Notes: generated by a model from the sequence alone, not told the origin. A DNA stretch of 33,728 nt from Clostridia bacterium (GCA_900768075.1 CAAGBN010000077.1:1-33728); one strand, 5' to 3'. Positions 22,163 to 31,847 are shown, counted from the first letter of the stretch. Numbers and translations: made by a program.

Positions 22163-23350
22163 TTATTTAAGGAAGTCTTCGGGAATGTTGTCAACGAATG
22201 CCTGCTGACCCTTGAAGTTATAGTGAAGCATATCTATTGAATATTCCTTTTTTATCTTTTCCTTGTCTTCGTTGTCTCTGATATAATCTATATCGATTAT
22301 ACCGTCAGCATTACAGGTGTCTATCCATTGGTTGGTTTCATCTACAATATCCTGGGTTTCACGTGTCCAGGTGAAATCGTTGATGAAGGGTAAAAGCTTA
22401 CCCCAACCCTTGAAGGGTGTCAGCTTTGAGATGTAAATTTTAAAATTGTTATCTCTTGCCAGGTCAATGACCTTCTGAATGCCGTCGGTGATATCCTTGG
22501 AGTAAGTCATTTTTGTTCCGCCGACGGTCAGACATCGGGGATGAAGCATATCGTTTATGCCCTCTTTAAGGATGATCTTTTTTACACCGGGGCAGTCGAG
22601 GATATCCTTTTCAAAGCGATTAAGGAGGCTTTCACCGTAAAGATTGCCGACAAGTCCGTGGCCGTCTTCTAAAATTCGGTTGCCTGCTATTGCCTGCAAA
22701 AGCACCGACACATTTTTTATACCCATTTTGTGAAGCTTATCTACAAGATAATAGGTCTTTTCGTTAGTGAATGTTGAGTCACCGGCCATAACTATAGCAT
22801 AGCAGTCTTCACTTGTAAGCACATCGATTCTTGTCAGAAAGGGAGTAGTCTGCAGATGTGACATTTCGAGCTTGAGATTAAGATGCCACCAGGGTCTGAA
22901 ATTTTCGGTATGGGTACGGTTGCCGGGGCAAAGATATGTATCACCGCCGTAAAGGGTTTTAGTGCGCATAACAGCGTGCTTGACATAAAAGCTGACGGCA
23001 ATTTTTCTGAGAGCCTCGGTTTTAAACTCAACTGCATCAGAAAGTATCTCTTCACCGGGTGCAAGAGTCAACTCCTTACTGCCTCCGAAAGTGACGTTGA
23101 CAGCTTTTGAGGTTGATGCTTTACCGCCTGTGTATTCGGCAACTGTGGTCTCGCTGATATGAAGCGGCTTCTTGCTGTATCTGTTTGATATTTTTAGGCG
23201 TATGCTGCCGCCACCGAGAGTAGGTCTTATAACGGTACGTGCCGTTGAATAAAAAAGTCCGTTATTGAGATGAATCAGCGGTGGAATATGAATACCTGCT
23301 CTTACGGCACTTGCACTCCAGGAGCCTACCCATTTTTTGTTTTCTGACAT
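22163..23350 (-). CDS. SGNH/GDSL-family hydrolase, cytoplasmic
   Basis: A 395-residue SGNH esterase-type protein. The N-terminal ~175 residues form a beta-rich accessory domain (WVGSWSASAVRAGIHIPPLI, later IRLKISNRYSKKPL), as in larger GDSL hydrolases. Catalytic blocks are block I AGDST (Ser192), block II AIAGNRI (Gly223), block III KEGIND (Asn266) and block V D373-M-L-H376. No signal peptide is present, so it should act in the cytoplasm on an imported ester, possibly a deacylated glycan or acetylated sugar. The ribosome site AAGGGGTGA is close to the ATG. It is transcribed alone on the minus strand. Confidence 0.87.
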   Translation of the reverse strand: MSENKKWVGSWSASAVRAGIHIPPLIHLNNGLFYSTARTVIRPTLGGGSIRLKISNRYSKKPLHISETTVAEYTGGKASTSKAVNVTFGGSKELTLAPGEEILSDAVEFKTEALRKIAVSFYVKHAVMRTKTLYGGDTYLCPGNRTHTENFRPWWHLNLKLEMSHLQTTPFLTRIDVLTSEDCYAIVMAGDSTFTNEKTYYLVDKLHKMGIKNVSVLLQAIAGNRILEDGHGLVGNLYGESLLNRFEKDILDCPGVKKIILKEGINDMLHPRCLTVGGTKMTYSKDITDGIQKVIDLARDNNFKIYISKLTPFKGWGKLLPFINDFTWTRETQDIVDETNQWIDTCNADGIIDIDYIRDNEDKEKIKKEYSIDMLHYNFKGQQAFVDNIPEDFLK

Positions 23351-23473
23351 AAAATCACCCCTTAATTATTATATATTGATTGTATAATATCGGAGTCTTG
23401 TTGTCAATGCGCAATGTGTTTAAGGGAAAAGAACATTTTTTGTAAAAGTTTTTAATAATTTTTAATAAAATCC

Positions 23474-23502
23474 TTGCAAGAGCAGATTCTAAGTGTTATA
23501 AT
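23474..23502 (+). promoter_or_regulatory. Promoter of spoVG
   Basis: TTGCAA, 17-bp spacer, TATAAT, 55 bp before the start codon. It is of the sigma-A type; no sigma-H-like element was recognised. Confidence 0.75.
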
Positions 23503-23557
23503 TGATTCCGTTACAATATTAGCGATGGTGTTATTGCTAAAACGGAGGAAAGAAAAA

Positions 23558-23917
23558 ATGTTAATTACATCACTCAGAGTGAGAAAAGTAGAGGTCCCCA
23601 CAAACAGACTTATTGCAAAGTGTACTATAACCTTTGACGGTATGTTTGCAGTCAGCGATATAAAGGTGCTTCTCAAAGAAGACGGAGATTATTATATGGG
23701 TATGCCCAGCAGAAAAACATCTTTGGGTACATTCAAGGATGAAGCTTATCCTGTTAACAGTGAAGTCAGAGCTGCAATCGAAAATGTTATTTTCGGCGCA
23801 GTTAAATATAGTGTGGATAATGACATTGCAGTGCTTAACTGCGATATCAGACAGGGTACAAACAAGGTTTCACTTCTTCAGCAGAGTATCGAAGATTACG
23901 AGCTGACAAGTTTATGA
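23558..23917 (+). CDS. spoVG: SpoVG-family regulatory protein
   Basis: A 119-residue SpoVG protein. Family signatures are clear: the VRKVEVPTNRLIAKCTITFD start, FAVSDIKVL, MPSRKTSLGTFKDEAYPVNS and the following helix. SpoVG proteins bind nucleic acid and affect septation, sporulation and capsule or virulence genes in Firmicutes. This version has a longer C-terminal tail (about 25 residues) than the 97-residue B. subtilis protein. ATG 23558 is chosen because CGGAGG lies 10-12 bases upstream; an earlier in-frame alternative start at 23474 falls in the promoter. Single-gene transcript with its own terminator. Confidence 0.93.
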   Translation: MLITSLRVRKVEVPTNRLIAKCTITFDGMFAVSDIKVLLKEDGDYYMGMPSRKTSLGTFKDEAYPVNSEVRAAIENVIFGAVKYSVDNDIAVLNCDIRQGTNKVSLLQQSIEDYELTSL

Positions 23918-23928
23918 TAATTTAATTT

Positions 23929-23963
23929 CTGCTGCACATATTAAATGTGCGGCAGTTTTTTAT
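23929..23963 (+). terminator. Terminator of spoVG
   Basis: CTGCTGCACAT and ATGTGCGGCAG arms around ATTAA, followed by TTTTTT. Confidence 0.9.
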
Positions 23964-23977
23964 TTGTGGAATATATT

Positions 23978-24006
23978 TTGAATAAATTTGCAGAAAAATG
24001 TATAAT
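23978..24006 (+). promoter_or_regulatory. Promoter of the Na/Pi cotransporter gene
   Basis: TTGAAT, 17-bp spacer, TATAAT, giving a leader of about 85 nt. Confidence 0.8.
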
Positions 24007-24095
24007 ATTCTAAAAATAACTTGCTTTTAAAAATAAAAATTGATATGATTGAATTGGTTCAGTTTGAATCAAATATTATGACAGAGAGGTCAGTT

Positions 24096-25844
24096 ATGGA
24101 CATTTTTGATATTTTAGCCCTTGTAGGAGGTCTTGCCCTTTTCCTTTTCGGTATGCAGACTATGGGCAACGCTCTTGAAAAGAAAGCCGGCGGTCAGCTG
24201 AAATCTGTTCTTACAAAAATGACCAACAACCCGGTTAAAGGTTTTCTTTTGGGTCTTGTGGTAACTTCAATAATTCAGTCATCTTCAGCTACTACTGTAA
24301 TGGTTGTCGGCTTCGTTAACTCGGGTATTATGACTCTTCATCAGTCGATCGGTATTATTATGGGTGCAAACGTCGGTACCACCATTACTGCCTGGATCCT
24401 TTCACTTATGGCTGTTGACGGCGCGGGTATTATGGCTTTCTTTAAGCCTTCGTCATTTGTTCCTGTGCTTGCTATTGTAGGTGTTTTCCTTCTTATGTTC
24501 AACAAAAAGCAAAAGAGCAAGGATACAGCTACTATTCTCTTAGGCTTTGCAGTGCTTATGACAGGTATGTCCGCTATGTCGGATGCTGTTGCAGGTCTTA
24601 AAGAGGTTCCCGAATTTACAAATATTCTCACACTCTTCTCAAATCCCATTCTCGGTGTTGTAGCCGGTGCGGTTATGACTGCTATCATTCAGTCATCATC
24701 AGCCTCAGTCGGTATTCTTCAGGCTATTTCAACAACAGGCGCCATCACCTTCGGCTCTGCAATTCCTCTGATTATGGGTATGGGCATAGGTACCTGTATC
24801 ACAGCTGTGCTTGCATCTATCGGTGCTAACAAAAACGCAAAGCGTGCAACTCTTGTTCACCTTTACTTCAACGTTATCGGTACTCCCGTCGCTCTTGCTC
24901 TGTTTTACGGTGCTAACCATTTCCTGCAGTTCGGCTTCTTTGACGATGCTGTAGGGGAAGTTGAAATCGCTATTATCAATACTGTATTCAAGCTCTTCTG
25001 CACAGTGTTCTGGTTCCCGCTCATAAAGGTATTGGAAAAGCTTGCTACAGTTTCAGTAAGAGATACAGAAGAAAAAGAGAAGTACGAAATTCTCGACGAA
25101 AGACTTTTTGCTACTCCTGCAGTTGCTGTTGACCGCTGTAAGGATGTTACTGTCACAATGGCTGACATTTCAGTTCAGGCTATTGAAAAGGCACTGCTTA
25201 TGCTTTCAGCTTACGATGAAAAGACAAGCGAAGAAATCATCAAAGCAGAGAAAAAGGCAGATAAATATGAAGATAAGCTGGGTTCATATCTTGTCAAGGT
25301 GTCTGCTCTTGAACTTTCAGATGAAGACAGTGCAGAAACCACAAAGCTTCTTCATATTATCAGCGACTTTGAAAGAATTTCAGACCATGCCGTCAATGTT
25401 CTTAAGTCAGCTGAAGAAATCGCAGAAAAGAAGCTGGCATTCTCAGAAAAGGCACAGTTTGAGATTTCTGCTCTTACAGGTGCAATAAGCGAAATCGTTA
25501 AGCTTGCATATAAGAGCTTTGCAGAAAACGATTTCGAAGCTGCAAGTCAGGTTGAGCCTCTCGAGCAGGTTGTTGATGCTCTTAAAGATAGAATCAAGAC
25601 TAAGCATATCCGCCGTCTTCAGGAGGGCAGATGCACAATCGAGCTGGGCTTCATACTTAACGACATTCTCACTGACCTTGAAAGAGTATCAGACCACTGC
25701 TCAAATATTGCAGGTCTTGTTCTTGAAATGGCACACAGTGAAATGGATATTCACAAGTATCTCAAAAAGATCAAGAAAGACCCCGACAGCAAATTCTCAG
25801 AGCTCTACGAGAGCTATTCTCAGAAATATACTCTGGAAAGATAA
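24096..25844 (+). CDS. Na+/phosphate cotransporter (NptA/YjbB type) with PhoU-like tail
   Basis: A 582-residue membrane protein. The transport domain (about 1-330) has the two inverted-repeat signatures IIQSSSATT (Q61) and IIQSSSASV (Q199) of SLC34-type sodium-phosphate cotransporters and about eight membrane segments. Residues ~360-580 form helical PhoU-like repeats (ILHIISDFERISDHAVNVLK and LTDLERVSDHCSNIAGLVL, with E/D-R-x-S-D-H metal-binding motifs), probably sensing or gating phosphate flow. ATG 24096 is preferred, with GAGAGG 6 bases before it and family-typical MDIFDILALVGGLALFLFG; the upstream in-frame region lies in the leader. A gene for potassium transport follows under its own promoter. 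Confidence 0.92.
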   Translation: MDIFDILALVGGLALFLFGMQTMGNALEKKAGGQLKSVLTKMTNNPVKGFLLGLVVTSIIQSSSATTVMVVGFVNSGIMTLHQSIGIIMGANVGTTITAWILSLMAVDGAGIMAFFKPSSFVPVLAIVGVFLLMFNKKQKSKDTATILLGFAVLMTGMSAMSDAVAGLKEVPEFTNILTLFSNPILGVVAGAVMTAIIQSSSASVGILQAISTTGAITFGSAIPLIMGMGIGTCITAVLASIGANKNAKRATLVHLYFNVIGTPVALALFYGANHFLQFGFFDDAVGEVEIAIINTVFKLFCTVFWFPLIKVLEKLATVSVRDTEEKEKYEILDERLFATPAVAVDRCKDVTVTMADISVQAIEKALLMLSAYDEKTSEEIIKAEKKADKYEDKLGSYLVKVSALELSDEDSAETTKLLHIISDFERISDHAVNVLKSAEEIAEKKLAFSEKAQFEISALTGAISEIVKLAYKSFAENDFEAASQVEPLEQVVDALKDRIKTKHIRRLQEGRCTIELGFILNDILTDLERVSDHCSNIAGLVLEMAHSEMDIHKYLKKIKKDPDSKFSELYESYSQKYTLER

Positions 25845-25851
25845 TATCAGA

Positions 25852-25880
25852 GAAGCAGGGATTAAGGTCTCTGCTTCCTT
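25852..25880 (+). terminator. Probable terminator after the cotransporter gene
   Basis: GAAGCAG and CTGCTTC arms with a long loop, then CTTTGATTT. The T-run is poor, so partial read-through into trkA is possible. Confidence 0.5.
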
Positions 25881-25906
25881 TGATTTATATAAGAAAAACA
25901 AATATC

Positions 25907-25935
25907 TTGATACTTTCGCATTTTTATGGTAAAAT
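25907..25935 (+). promoter_or_regulatory. Promoter of trkA-trkH
   Basis: TTGATA, 17-bp spacer, TAAAAT, 36 bp before the ATG at 25972. Confidence 0.75.
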
Positions 25936-25971
25936 ATTAATTATCCTATAAATATATCAGGAGAATTTTTT

Positions 25972-27333
25972 ATGGACATTATAGTAGCCGGTTTAGGAAA
26001 AATAGGTCTTGCTGTTGTTGAAACTCTTTTGACAGAGGGCCACAATGTAACGGTAATTGATAAGTCAACACAGATAGTTACCGATGTGACAAATGTTTAT
26101 GATGTTATAGGTGTTTGCGGTAACTGTGCAGACTGTGAGATTCTTGAAGAGGCAGGCGTAGAAAAGGCCGGGCTGTTTCTTTCTTTCACAGACTCTGATG
26201 AAATGAATATGCTTTCTTGCTTCCTTGCTAAAAAAATGGGTGCAAGTCACACTGTTGCAAGAATAAGAAATCCTGAGTATAATGACCGTTCGTTGGGCTT
26301 TATGCGTCAGCAGCTTAATCTTTCAATGTCGGTTAACCCCGAAATGCTCGTCGCTCAGGAATTATACAATATACTTAAGATTCCCTCAGCTTTCAAGGTT
26401 GAATACTTTGCAAGACGAGGCCTTGAGCTTATTGAAATCAAGCTTAAGGAGGAGTCACCTCTTTGCGGAAAGAAGCTCAGCAAGCTTCGTGAAAAGCAGA
26501 CAGTGGAATTCCTTATAGGCGCAGTGCTTCGTGACGGTGATGTTATTATCCCCGACGGTAGCTTTGAGCTTCAGGCAGGGGATGTAGTATCAGTGGTGGC
26601 TACGCCTAACGATATGCAGAAGCTTCTGAAAAATCTCGGCATTCTCACAAAGCAGGCAAGAAACATTATGATACTCGGCGGAAGCAAAACAGCTTATTAT
26701 CTTGCTAAGATGCTTATATCTTCAGGTAACGAAGTGAAGATTATCGAAAAAAATCTTCAGCGCTGTGAGGCACTTTCTGAAATCATACCCAAGGCAGTGC
26801 TTATTCACGGTGACGGCTCACAGCAGGAGCTGCTTCTTGAAGAGGGCCTTCGCTCCCTTGATGCCTTTGTTGCTCTTACAGGTATGGATGAGGAAAACAT
26901 TCTTATGTCAATTTTTGCAGGCACTCAGAATGTACCTAAGGTTATCTCTAAGATAAACCGCAGTGAAATGACAAAGATGGCTGAAAGATTGGGTCTTGAC
27001 TGTATCGTATCAACTAAGGCCATTACTTCTGATATTGTTCTCAGATACACAAGAGCCTTGCACAATACATTAGGCAGCAGCATAGAAACGCTCTATAAAA
27101 TAATGGACGGCAAGGTTGAAGTTCTTGAGTTCAGGGTTGATACTGCACCTAAATTTATAGGCGTACCCATAAAAGAGCTGAAAATCAAAAGAGGTATACT
27201 TATTGCAGGTATAACAAGAGCCAACAAGAAAACTCTTATTCCCTCAGGTGATGATATAATTATGTCAGGTGACAGAGTGATTATTCTCTCTTCCGAGCAC
27301 AGAATTACAACCCTTTCTGATATATTAAGGTGA
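25972..27333 (+). CDS. trkA: Trk potassium uptake system NAD-binding subunit TrkA
   Basis: A 453-residue cytoplasmic regulator of the TrkH channel. Two tandem RCK units are visible: RCK_N with MDIIVAGLGKIGLAVVETLL (a GxGxxG NAD/ATP site) and a second with NIMILGGSKTAYYLAKMLIS (about 228-248), each followed by an RCK_C domain (about 140-225 and 370-453). Full length for a duplicated TrkA. It overlaps or abuts trkH and forms one operon with it. AGGAG lies before the ATG. Confidence 0.94.
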   Translation: MDIIVAGLGKIGLAVVETLLTEGHNVTVIDKSTQIVTDVTNVYDVIGVCGNCADCEILEEAGVEKAGLFLSFTDSDEMNMLSCFLAKKMGASHTVARIRNPEYNDRSLGFMRQQLNLSMSVNPEMLVAQELYNILKIPSAFKVEYFARRGLELIEIKLKEESPLCGKKLSKLREKQTVEFLIGAVLRDGDVIIPDGSFELQAGDVVSVVATPNDMQKLLKNLGILTKQARNIMILGGSKTAYYLAKMLISSGNEVKIIEKNLQRCEALSEIIPKAVLIHGDGSQQELLLEEGLRSLDAFVALTGMDEENILMSIFAGTQNVPKVISKINRSEMTKMAERLGLDCIVSTKAITSDIVLRYTRALHNTLGSSIETLYKIMDGKVEVLEFRVDTAPKFIGVPIKELKIKRGILIAGITRANKKTLIPSGDDIIMSGDRVIILSSEHRITTLSDILR

Positions 27334-27338
27334 AAAAT

Positions 27339-28781
27339 ATGAACAGAAGAATGGTTTTATACGTAGTGGGTACTGTTATAAAAATAGAAGCAGCGCTGAT
27401 GCTTCTCCCACTGGTGACATCTTTGATTTATAAAGAGAGCTCTGCTAAAGCTATACTTATTTCTATCGGTATTGCTCTGGTTTCAGGCTTTGCTCTCACT
27501 CTCGCTTCAAGACCCGGAACTAAGGTCATTTATGCCAAAGAGGGCTTTGTAATAGTATCTCTTGCATGGCTTGCCCTGTCTCTTGTAGGTGCGCTTCCGT
27601 TTTATATCAGCAAAGAGATTCCCTCATATATTGATGCTTTCTTTGAAACCGTCAGTGGCTTTACAACTACAGGTGCATCGATAGTTACTGATGTTGAAGC
27701 GATGAGTAAAGGTATACTTTTCTGGCGAAGCTTTACCCATTGGGTCGGCGGTATGGGTGTGCTTGTCTTTGTTATGGCTATTATTCCCACAGTGTCTGAC
27801 AGAAGTATTCACATCTTACGAGCTGAAGCTCCCGGACCTGTTGTAGGTAAAATAGTACCGAAAATGAAACAGACCGCAAGAATACTCTATATTATTTATA
27901 TTGCTCTTACTTTTATTGAGTTTGTTATGCTTCTTGCAGGCGGTATGCCTTTATTTGACAGCATTGTTCACGCTGTAGGCACTGCAGGCACAGGTGGCTT
28001 CGGTATAAAGGCTGACAGCCTTGCCTCATATTCACCCTATATTCAGTGGGTAATAACTGCCTTTATGCTGATTTTCGGTGTGAATTTCAATCTTTACTAT
28101 TTTATGCTCATCAAAAAATTCAAGTCAGCGCTTAAAAATGAAGAACTGATGACCTATGCTCTGATAGTATTTCTTAGTATATTTGCAATTACACTTAACA
28201 TCAGACCTTTGTATGAGGGTATATCAGAAAGTATCAGACATGCTGCCTTTCAGGTTGCGGCAATTATATCGACAACAGGCTTTGCAACTGCAGACTTCAA
28301 TCAGTGGCCGGGTATGTCGAAGACTATATTGCTTCTTCTTATGTTTGTGGGCGGTTGTGCAGGCTCAACGGCAGGTGGCTTCAAAATCTCGAGAATTGTT
28401 ATGCTTTTCAAAACCATAAAACGAGAGCTTAAGAAATCACTTCATCCGAGAGCTGTTGCAACAATTACTCTTGACGGAAAAAGAGTTGACGAAAAAACCA
28501 TCAGCTCCCTTGGCTCATATCTTGCCATTTATATTCTGTTTTTCTGTGTTGTTGTATTTATTTTAGGCTTCGATGCCTTTGACCTTGAGACTAACATTTC
28601 GGCTGCGGCATCCTGTGTCAACAACATAGGTCCCGGTTTAGGTGCTGCGGGTCCTGCTTCAAGCTATGCATTGTTTTCACCTGTTTCAAAGGTTGTTCTT
28701 TCATTGACAATGCTTCTGGGCAGACTTGAAATTTTCCCGCTTATTCTGACATTCTCACCCTCAACCTGGGCGAAAAAATAA
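27339..28781 (+). CDS. trkH: Trk potassium channel subunit TrkH
   Basis: A 480-residue K+ translocating membrane protein with the four-fold pore-loop repeat: filter segments TVSGFTTTGAS, AVGTAGTGGFGIK, IISTTGFATADF and CVNNIGPGLG. About ten to twelve membrane helices fit the family. ATG 27339 is preferred with AAGG 8 bases upstream; a GTG at 27330 overlapping the trkA stop is also possible and would add three residues. Paired with trkA in one transcript. I see no clear terminator in the 142-bp gap after it. Confidence 0.94.
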   Translation: MNRRMVLYVVGTVIKIEAALMLLPLVTSLIYKESSAKAILISIGIALVSGFALTLASRPGTKVIYAKEGFVIVSLAWLALSLVGALPFYISKEIPSYIDAFFETVSGFTTTGASIVTDVEAMSKGILFWRSFTHWVGGMGVLVFVMAIIPTVSDRSIHILRAEAPGPVVGKIVPKMKQTARILYIIYIALTFIEFVMLLAGGMPLFDSIVHAVGTAGTGGFGIKADSLASYSPYIQWVITAFMLIFGVNFNLYYFMLIKKFKSALKNEELMTYALIVFLSIFAITLNIRPLYEGISESIRHAAFQVAAIISTTGFATADFNQWPGMSKTILLLLMFVGGCAGSTAGGFKISRIVMLFKTIKRELKKSLHPRAVATITLDGKRVDEKTISSLGSYLAIYILFFCVVVFILGFDAFDLETNISAAASCVNNIGPGLGAAGPASSYALFSPVSKVVLSLTMLLGRLEIFPLILTFSPSTWAKK

Positions 28782-28861
28782 TAATTCAATGGGGATTTTA
28801 ACAAAAACAATGTGATTTAATGAACAATATTCCATTAAAGGCTTCATTTGTCTCTTAAGAG

Positions 28862-28891
28862 TTGACAAATAGCGACGGAATAATGTATATT
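28862..28891 (+). promoter_or_regulatory. Promoter of the GntP-family gene
   Basis: TTGACA, 18-bp spacer, TATATT, 32 bp before the start codon. Confidence 0.75.
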
Positions 28892-28923
28892 AAGATAAAT
28901 AAAAAAATCAGGAGGAAATATTT

Positions 28924-30378
28924 ATGCTTCATCCCGTATTGGCGATGGCAATCGGTATCGTTATTATGATGCTGCTTATCATCTTCACAAAAATGCACGC
29001 ATTCCCTTCGCTCATCATCTCAGCTATTGTTATTGCTGTTCTTGCTATGCCCTTCGGCCCTGAAGGCTCAGTGGTCGATACCCTGACAGGCTGCGTAAGC
29101 ACAGTAACAAAAGGCTTCGGTAACACAATGGCATCAATCGGTGTTGTTATCGGCTTTGGCTGTATAATGGGTATATTCCTTGAAAAGAGTGGCGCAGCAA
29201 AGCGTATGGCTCTTACAATTCTCAAGCTCGTCGGTGTTAAGAACTGTGACGTTGTTCTCGGTCTTACAGGTTTTGTTGTTTCAATTCCCGTATTCTGTGA
29301 TTCAGGCTTCGTTATTCTTTCATCACTTGCTAAAGAATTCTCACGTCTTACAAAGAAATCAATGGTTGGTCTCGGCGGTATTCTCGGTATGGGTCTTTAT
29401 ATCACCCACTTTATCGTACCTCCCACACCCGGCCCTCTTGCAGTTGTTTCAACTTTCAATGAACACGGTGCAGCAATTGATCTTGGTTTATATATCCTTG
29501 CAGGTGTTGCTTTCTCAGTGCCTCTGTTCATTTTCTCGGTTTTCCTTTTCAGATACTTCGGCAAGAAGTACCCCAACCTTATCGTTCCTTATGAAATCGA
29601 CAGAAGCAAGTATACAGAAGCTCAGCTCAAGGTTCTCGACAGAATACACGAAAAGCACGACAACAACGAACAGCTCACAACAAGTGACTTCGCTGATCTT
29701 TTAGCATCAGAGAAGCTTCCCGGCGCATTTCTTTCTTTCGCAACACTTCTTGTGCCCATCGCTCTTATCTTTGCTAACACACTTGTTGGTCAGATCGATG
29801 CACTTGCAGGCACAACAGTTGCAACTATTTTCACATTCCTCGGTCAGCCCGTAATTGCTCTCTTTGTTTCACTTTGCATGGGCGCATTCCTTCTTTGCCG
29901 TACATATGATAAGAAGACCTGTGTTGATATGATGCAGGAAGCTTGCCGTGATGCAGGTCCTATCGTATTCATCACAGCAGCAGGCGGTGCACTCGGTGCA
30001 GTTATCAATGCAACAGGTGCAGCAGGTATTATGGCTAACTGGATTGTTGAAGCAGGCGTACCCGCAATTCTCATTCCCATCATCATCGGTGTAATTATGA
30101 GATTCCCTCAGGGTTCAGGTACAACAGCTATGATCACGGGTTCAGCTATTATCGGACCTATGCTGGCAACTCTTGGTATCAATCCCTATCTCTGTGCTCT
30201 TGCACTTTGTCTTACAACTATGTGTCCCAGCTATCTCAACGACTCATACTTCCACGTTGTTACAAACTTCTCAGGTATGGATATCAAGACAAGCCTCAAG
30301 ACATGGTCGATCGGTTCAATTCTTATTCCCGTATTCGGCTCTGCAATTCTTGTTGTGCTTTCACTTTTCATCCACTAA
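28924..30378 (+). CDS. GntP-family permease
   Basis: A 484-residue membrane protein with 12 or more helices, matching the gluconate:H+ symporter (GntP) family: GVVIGFGCIMGIFLEKSGAA, then TGFVVSIPVFCDSGFVILS and HFIVPPTPGPLAVVSTFNEH, and later MRFPQGSGTTAMITGS and LCLTTMCPSYLNDSYFHVV. Members import gluconate, other sugar acids, glycerate or related anions; the exact substrate cannot be read from the sequence. It has its own promoter, an AGGAGG ribosome site and a strong terminator. Its neighbours downstream are the sialidase-like protein and YhcH, so an acidic sugar from glycan breakdown is a reasonable guess, no more. Confidence 0.92.
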   Translation: MLHPVLAMAIGIVIMMLLIIFTKMHAFPSLIISAIVIAVLAMPFGPEGSVVDTLTGCVSTVTKGFGNTMASIGVVIGFGCIMGIFLEKSGAAKRMALTILKLVGVKNCDVVLGLTGFVVSIPVFCDSGFVILSSLAKEFSRLTKKSMVGLGGILGMGLYITHFIVPPTPGPLAVVSTFNEHGAAIDLGLYILAGVAFSVPLFIFSVFLFRYFGKKYPNLIVPYEIDRSKYTEAQLKVLDRIHEKHDNNEQLTTSDFADLLASEKLPGAFLSFATLLVPIALIFANTLVGQIDALAGTTVATIFTFLGQPVIALFVSLCMGAFLLCRTYDKKTCVDMMQEACRDAGPIVFITAAGGALGAVINATGAAGIMANWIVEAGVPAILIPIIIGVIMRFPQGSGTTAMITGSAIIGPMLATLGINPYLCALALCLTTMCPSYLNDSYFHVVTNFSGMDIKTSLKTWSIGSILIPVFGSAILVVLSLFIH

Positions 30379-30393
30379 GATAAAAAAATATGG

Positions 30394-30430
30394 CTCCTCG
30401 GTTTATCTCAGGATAAATCGGGGAGTTTTT
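30394..30430 (+). terminator. Terminator of the GntP-family gene
   Basis: A 14-bp stem CTCCTCGGTTTATC/GATAAATCGGGGAG with two G-U pairs, followed by TTTTT. Confidence 0.9.
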
Positions 30431-30431
30431 G

Positions 30432-30460
30432 TTGACATAAGATAGTTTTGTTGGTAATAT
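30432..30460 (+). promoter_or_regulatory. Promoter of the sialidase-like gene
   Basis: TTGACA, 17-bp spacer, TAATAT, starting one base after the preceding terminator. Confidence 0.8.
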
Positions 30461-30486
30461 GGTCTAAAGACAAACAGGAGGAAAAT

Positions 30487-31839
30487 ATGAAAATGAAAAC
30501 AGCTGTTATTATCGGTGTGGTTGCTGTGGTGTTGGCGGTGATTGCTGTTGTGGCGTACTTGCTTTTCGGCCCGTCAAAATTTACGGGAGGCGACTACACT
30601 ATACCTGAATTGGATTTAAGCGAAATGCCCGAGGAATTAGAGTGCACAGAATATGAATATCTCTATAATCTGTCAGTGGTTGATGATTCCAAGGATTATA
30701 TGGCTCATCCTGACAGTGTGCTTCTCAAAGACGGCAGCATTCTTACAGTGTACCCTGCGGGACACGGTAAAGGTGCAGTGCTCAATAAGCTCAGCACTGA
30801 CGCAGGTATAACCTGGAGTGGTAAGGTAGACAACACTCCCGAAAGCTGGGAGAATTCTCTTGAAACCCCGACAGTTTACAGACTTGAATTTACAGACGGA
30901 ACAGAGAAGCTTATACTTATTTCTGCTAATCCCAAGTGGCCCAATATGTCAACACCCGGCGGTTTTGAATGCTCGGTATCTGAGGATGAGGGCAAGACAT
31001 GGTCGGAGTTCAGAAGATTTTACGGCAATAAGAATGAAAACAGTGTTGTACCTATTGTTGCAATGGCGAGCCTTACAAGACTTAAGGAAAACGGAAAGTT
31101 TGTTGACAAGTGGATGGGCTTCTTCCATGATTCAAAATTCTTTAATTATAAGACTATACTTACCTTTGACGAAGAGGGTAATATGCACTGGAGTAAGCCG
31201 GAAAAATATCTTGCCGCTCACAGAAGCATTGAAAAGAGTGCACAGATGTGTGAAATAGAGGTTATACGCTCTGATAAAGGTCAGGGTGATGAGCTCTGCC
31301 TTATTGCAAGAAGTCAGTCGAAGAAAATCAACTCTATGATTTCATTTTCAAGCGATGAGGGTAAAACCTGGAGTCAGCCCAGAGAATTACCTGCTGCTCT
31401 CAACGGCGAAAGACACAAGGCAGATTACACATCCGACGGCAGACTGTTTATAACCTTCCGCTCTATAGAAAGAGGCAACAAGGCGCAACTTTATGCGAAA
31501 AGCAGAATTGACAGAAGCAGAGGCTGGATAAGTGAGGGCCTTGTAGCCTGGGTCGGTAAATATGAGGATCTCAAAAACGGCACAGAGGGTGACTACAGAA
31601 TCAAGATAGCTCATATTTATGATGAAAAGCAGACCGAGCCGAAATATTATGCCAATGCGGATACGGGATATTGCGGTAATGTTGTATTGGCTGATGATAC
31701 TATTGTTACCTGTAGCTACGGTAAATACAGCCCGACAGAAAAGACAAGTGACGGCAAAAGCCTCAAAACATACATCTGTTCAAAGAGAATCAATCTCAAG
31801 GACACAGATGCACTTGTAGAGAAGTATTTTAGTGAATAA
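30487..31839 (+). CDS. Membrane-anchored Asp-box (sialidase-like) protein
   Basis: A 450-residue protein held at the outer face of the membrane by an N-terminal helix (residues 5-27). The rest is a six-bladed propeller of the sialidase/BNR type. Three exact Asp boxes S-x-D-x-G-x-T-W are at 103-110, 165-172 and 288-295, with a degenerate one near 226-235. Candidate sialate-binding Args are in LIARSQ (275) and FITFRS (325). The RIP motif that supplies the first Arg in known bacterial sialidases is not seen; the equivalent place reads YMAHPDSVLLKDGS. The substrate could therefore be sialic acid or another terminal sugar. ATG 30487 follows CAGGAGG at good spacing. Monocistronic, convergent with yhcH. 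Confidence 0.75.
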   Translation: MKMKTAVIIGVVAVVLAVIAVVAYLLFGPSKFTGGDYTIPELDLSEMPEELECTEYEYLYNLSVVDDSKDYMAHPDSVLLKDGSILTVYPAGHGKGAVLNKLSTDAGITWSGKVDNTPESWENSLETPTVYRLEFTDGTEKLILISANPKWPNMSTPGGFECSVSEDEGKTWSEFRRFYGNKNENSVVPIVAMASLTRLKENGKFVDKWMGFFHDSKFFNYKTILTFDEEGNMHWSKPEKYLAAHRSIEKSAQMCEIEVIRSDKGQGDELCLIARSQSKKINSMISFSSDEGKTWSQPRELPAALNGERHKADYTSDGRLFITFRSIERGNKAQLYAKSRIDRSRGWISEGLVAWVGKYEDLKNGTEGDYRIKIAHIYDEKQTEPKYYANADTGYCGNVVLADDTIVTCSYGKYSPTEKTSDGKSLKTYICSKRINLKDTDALVEKYFSE

Positions 31840-31847
31840 AAAAGAAA

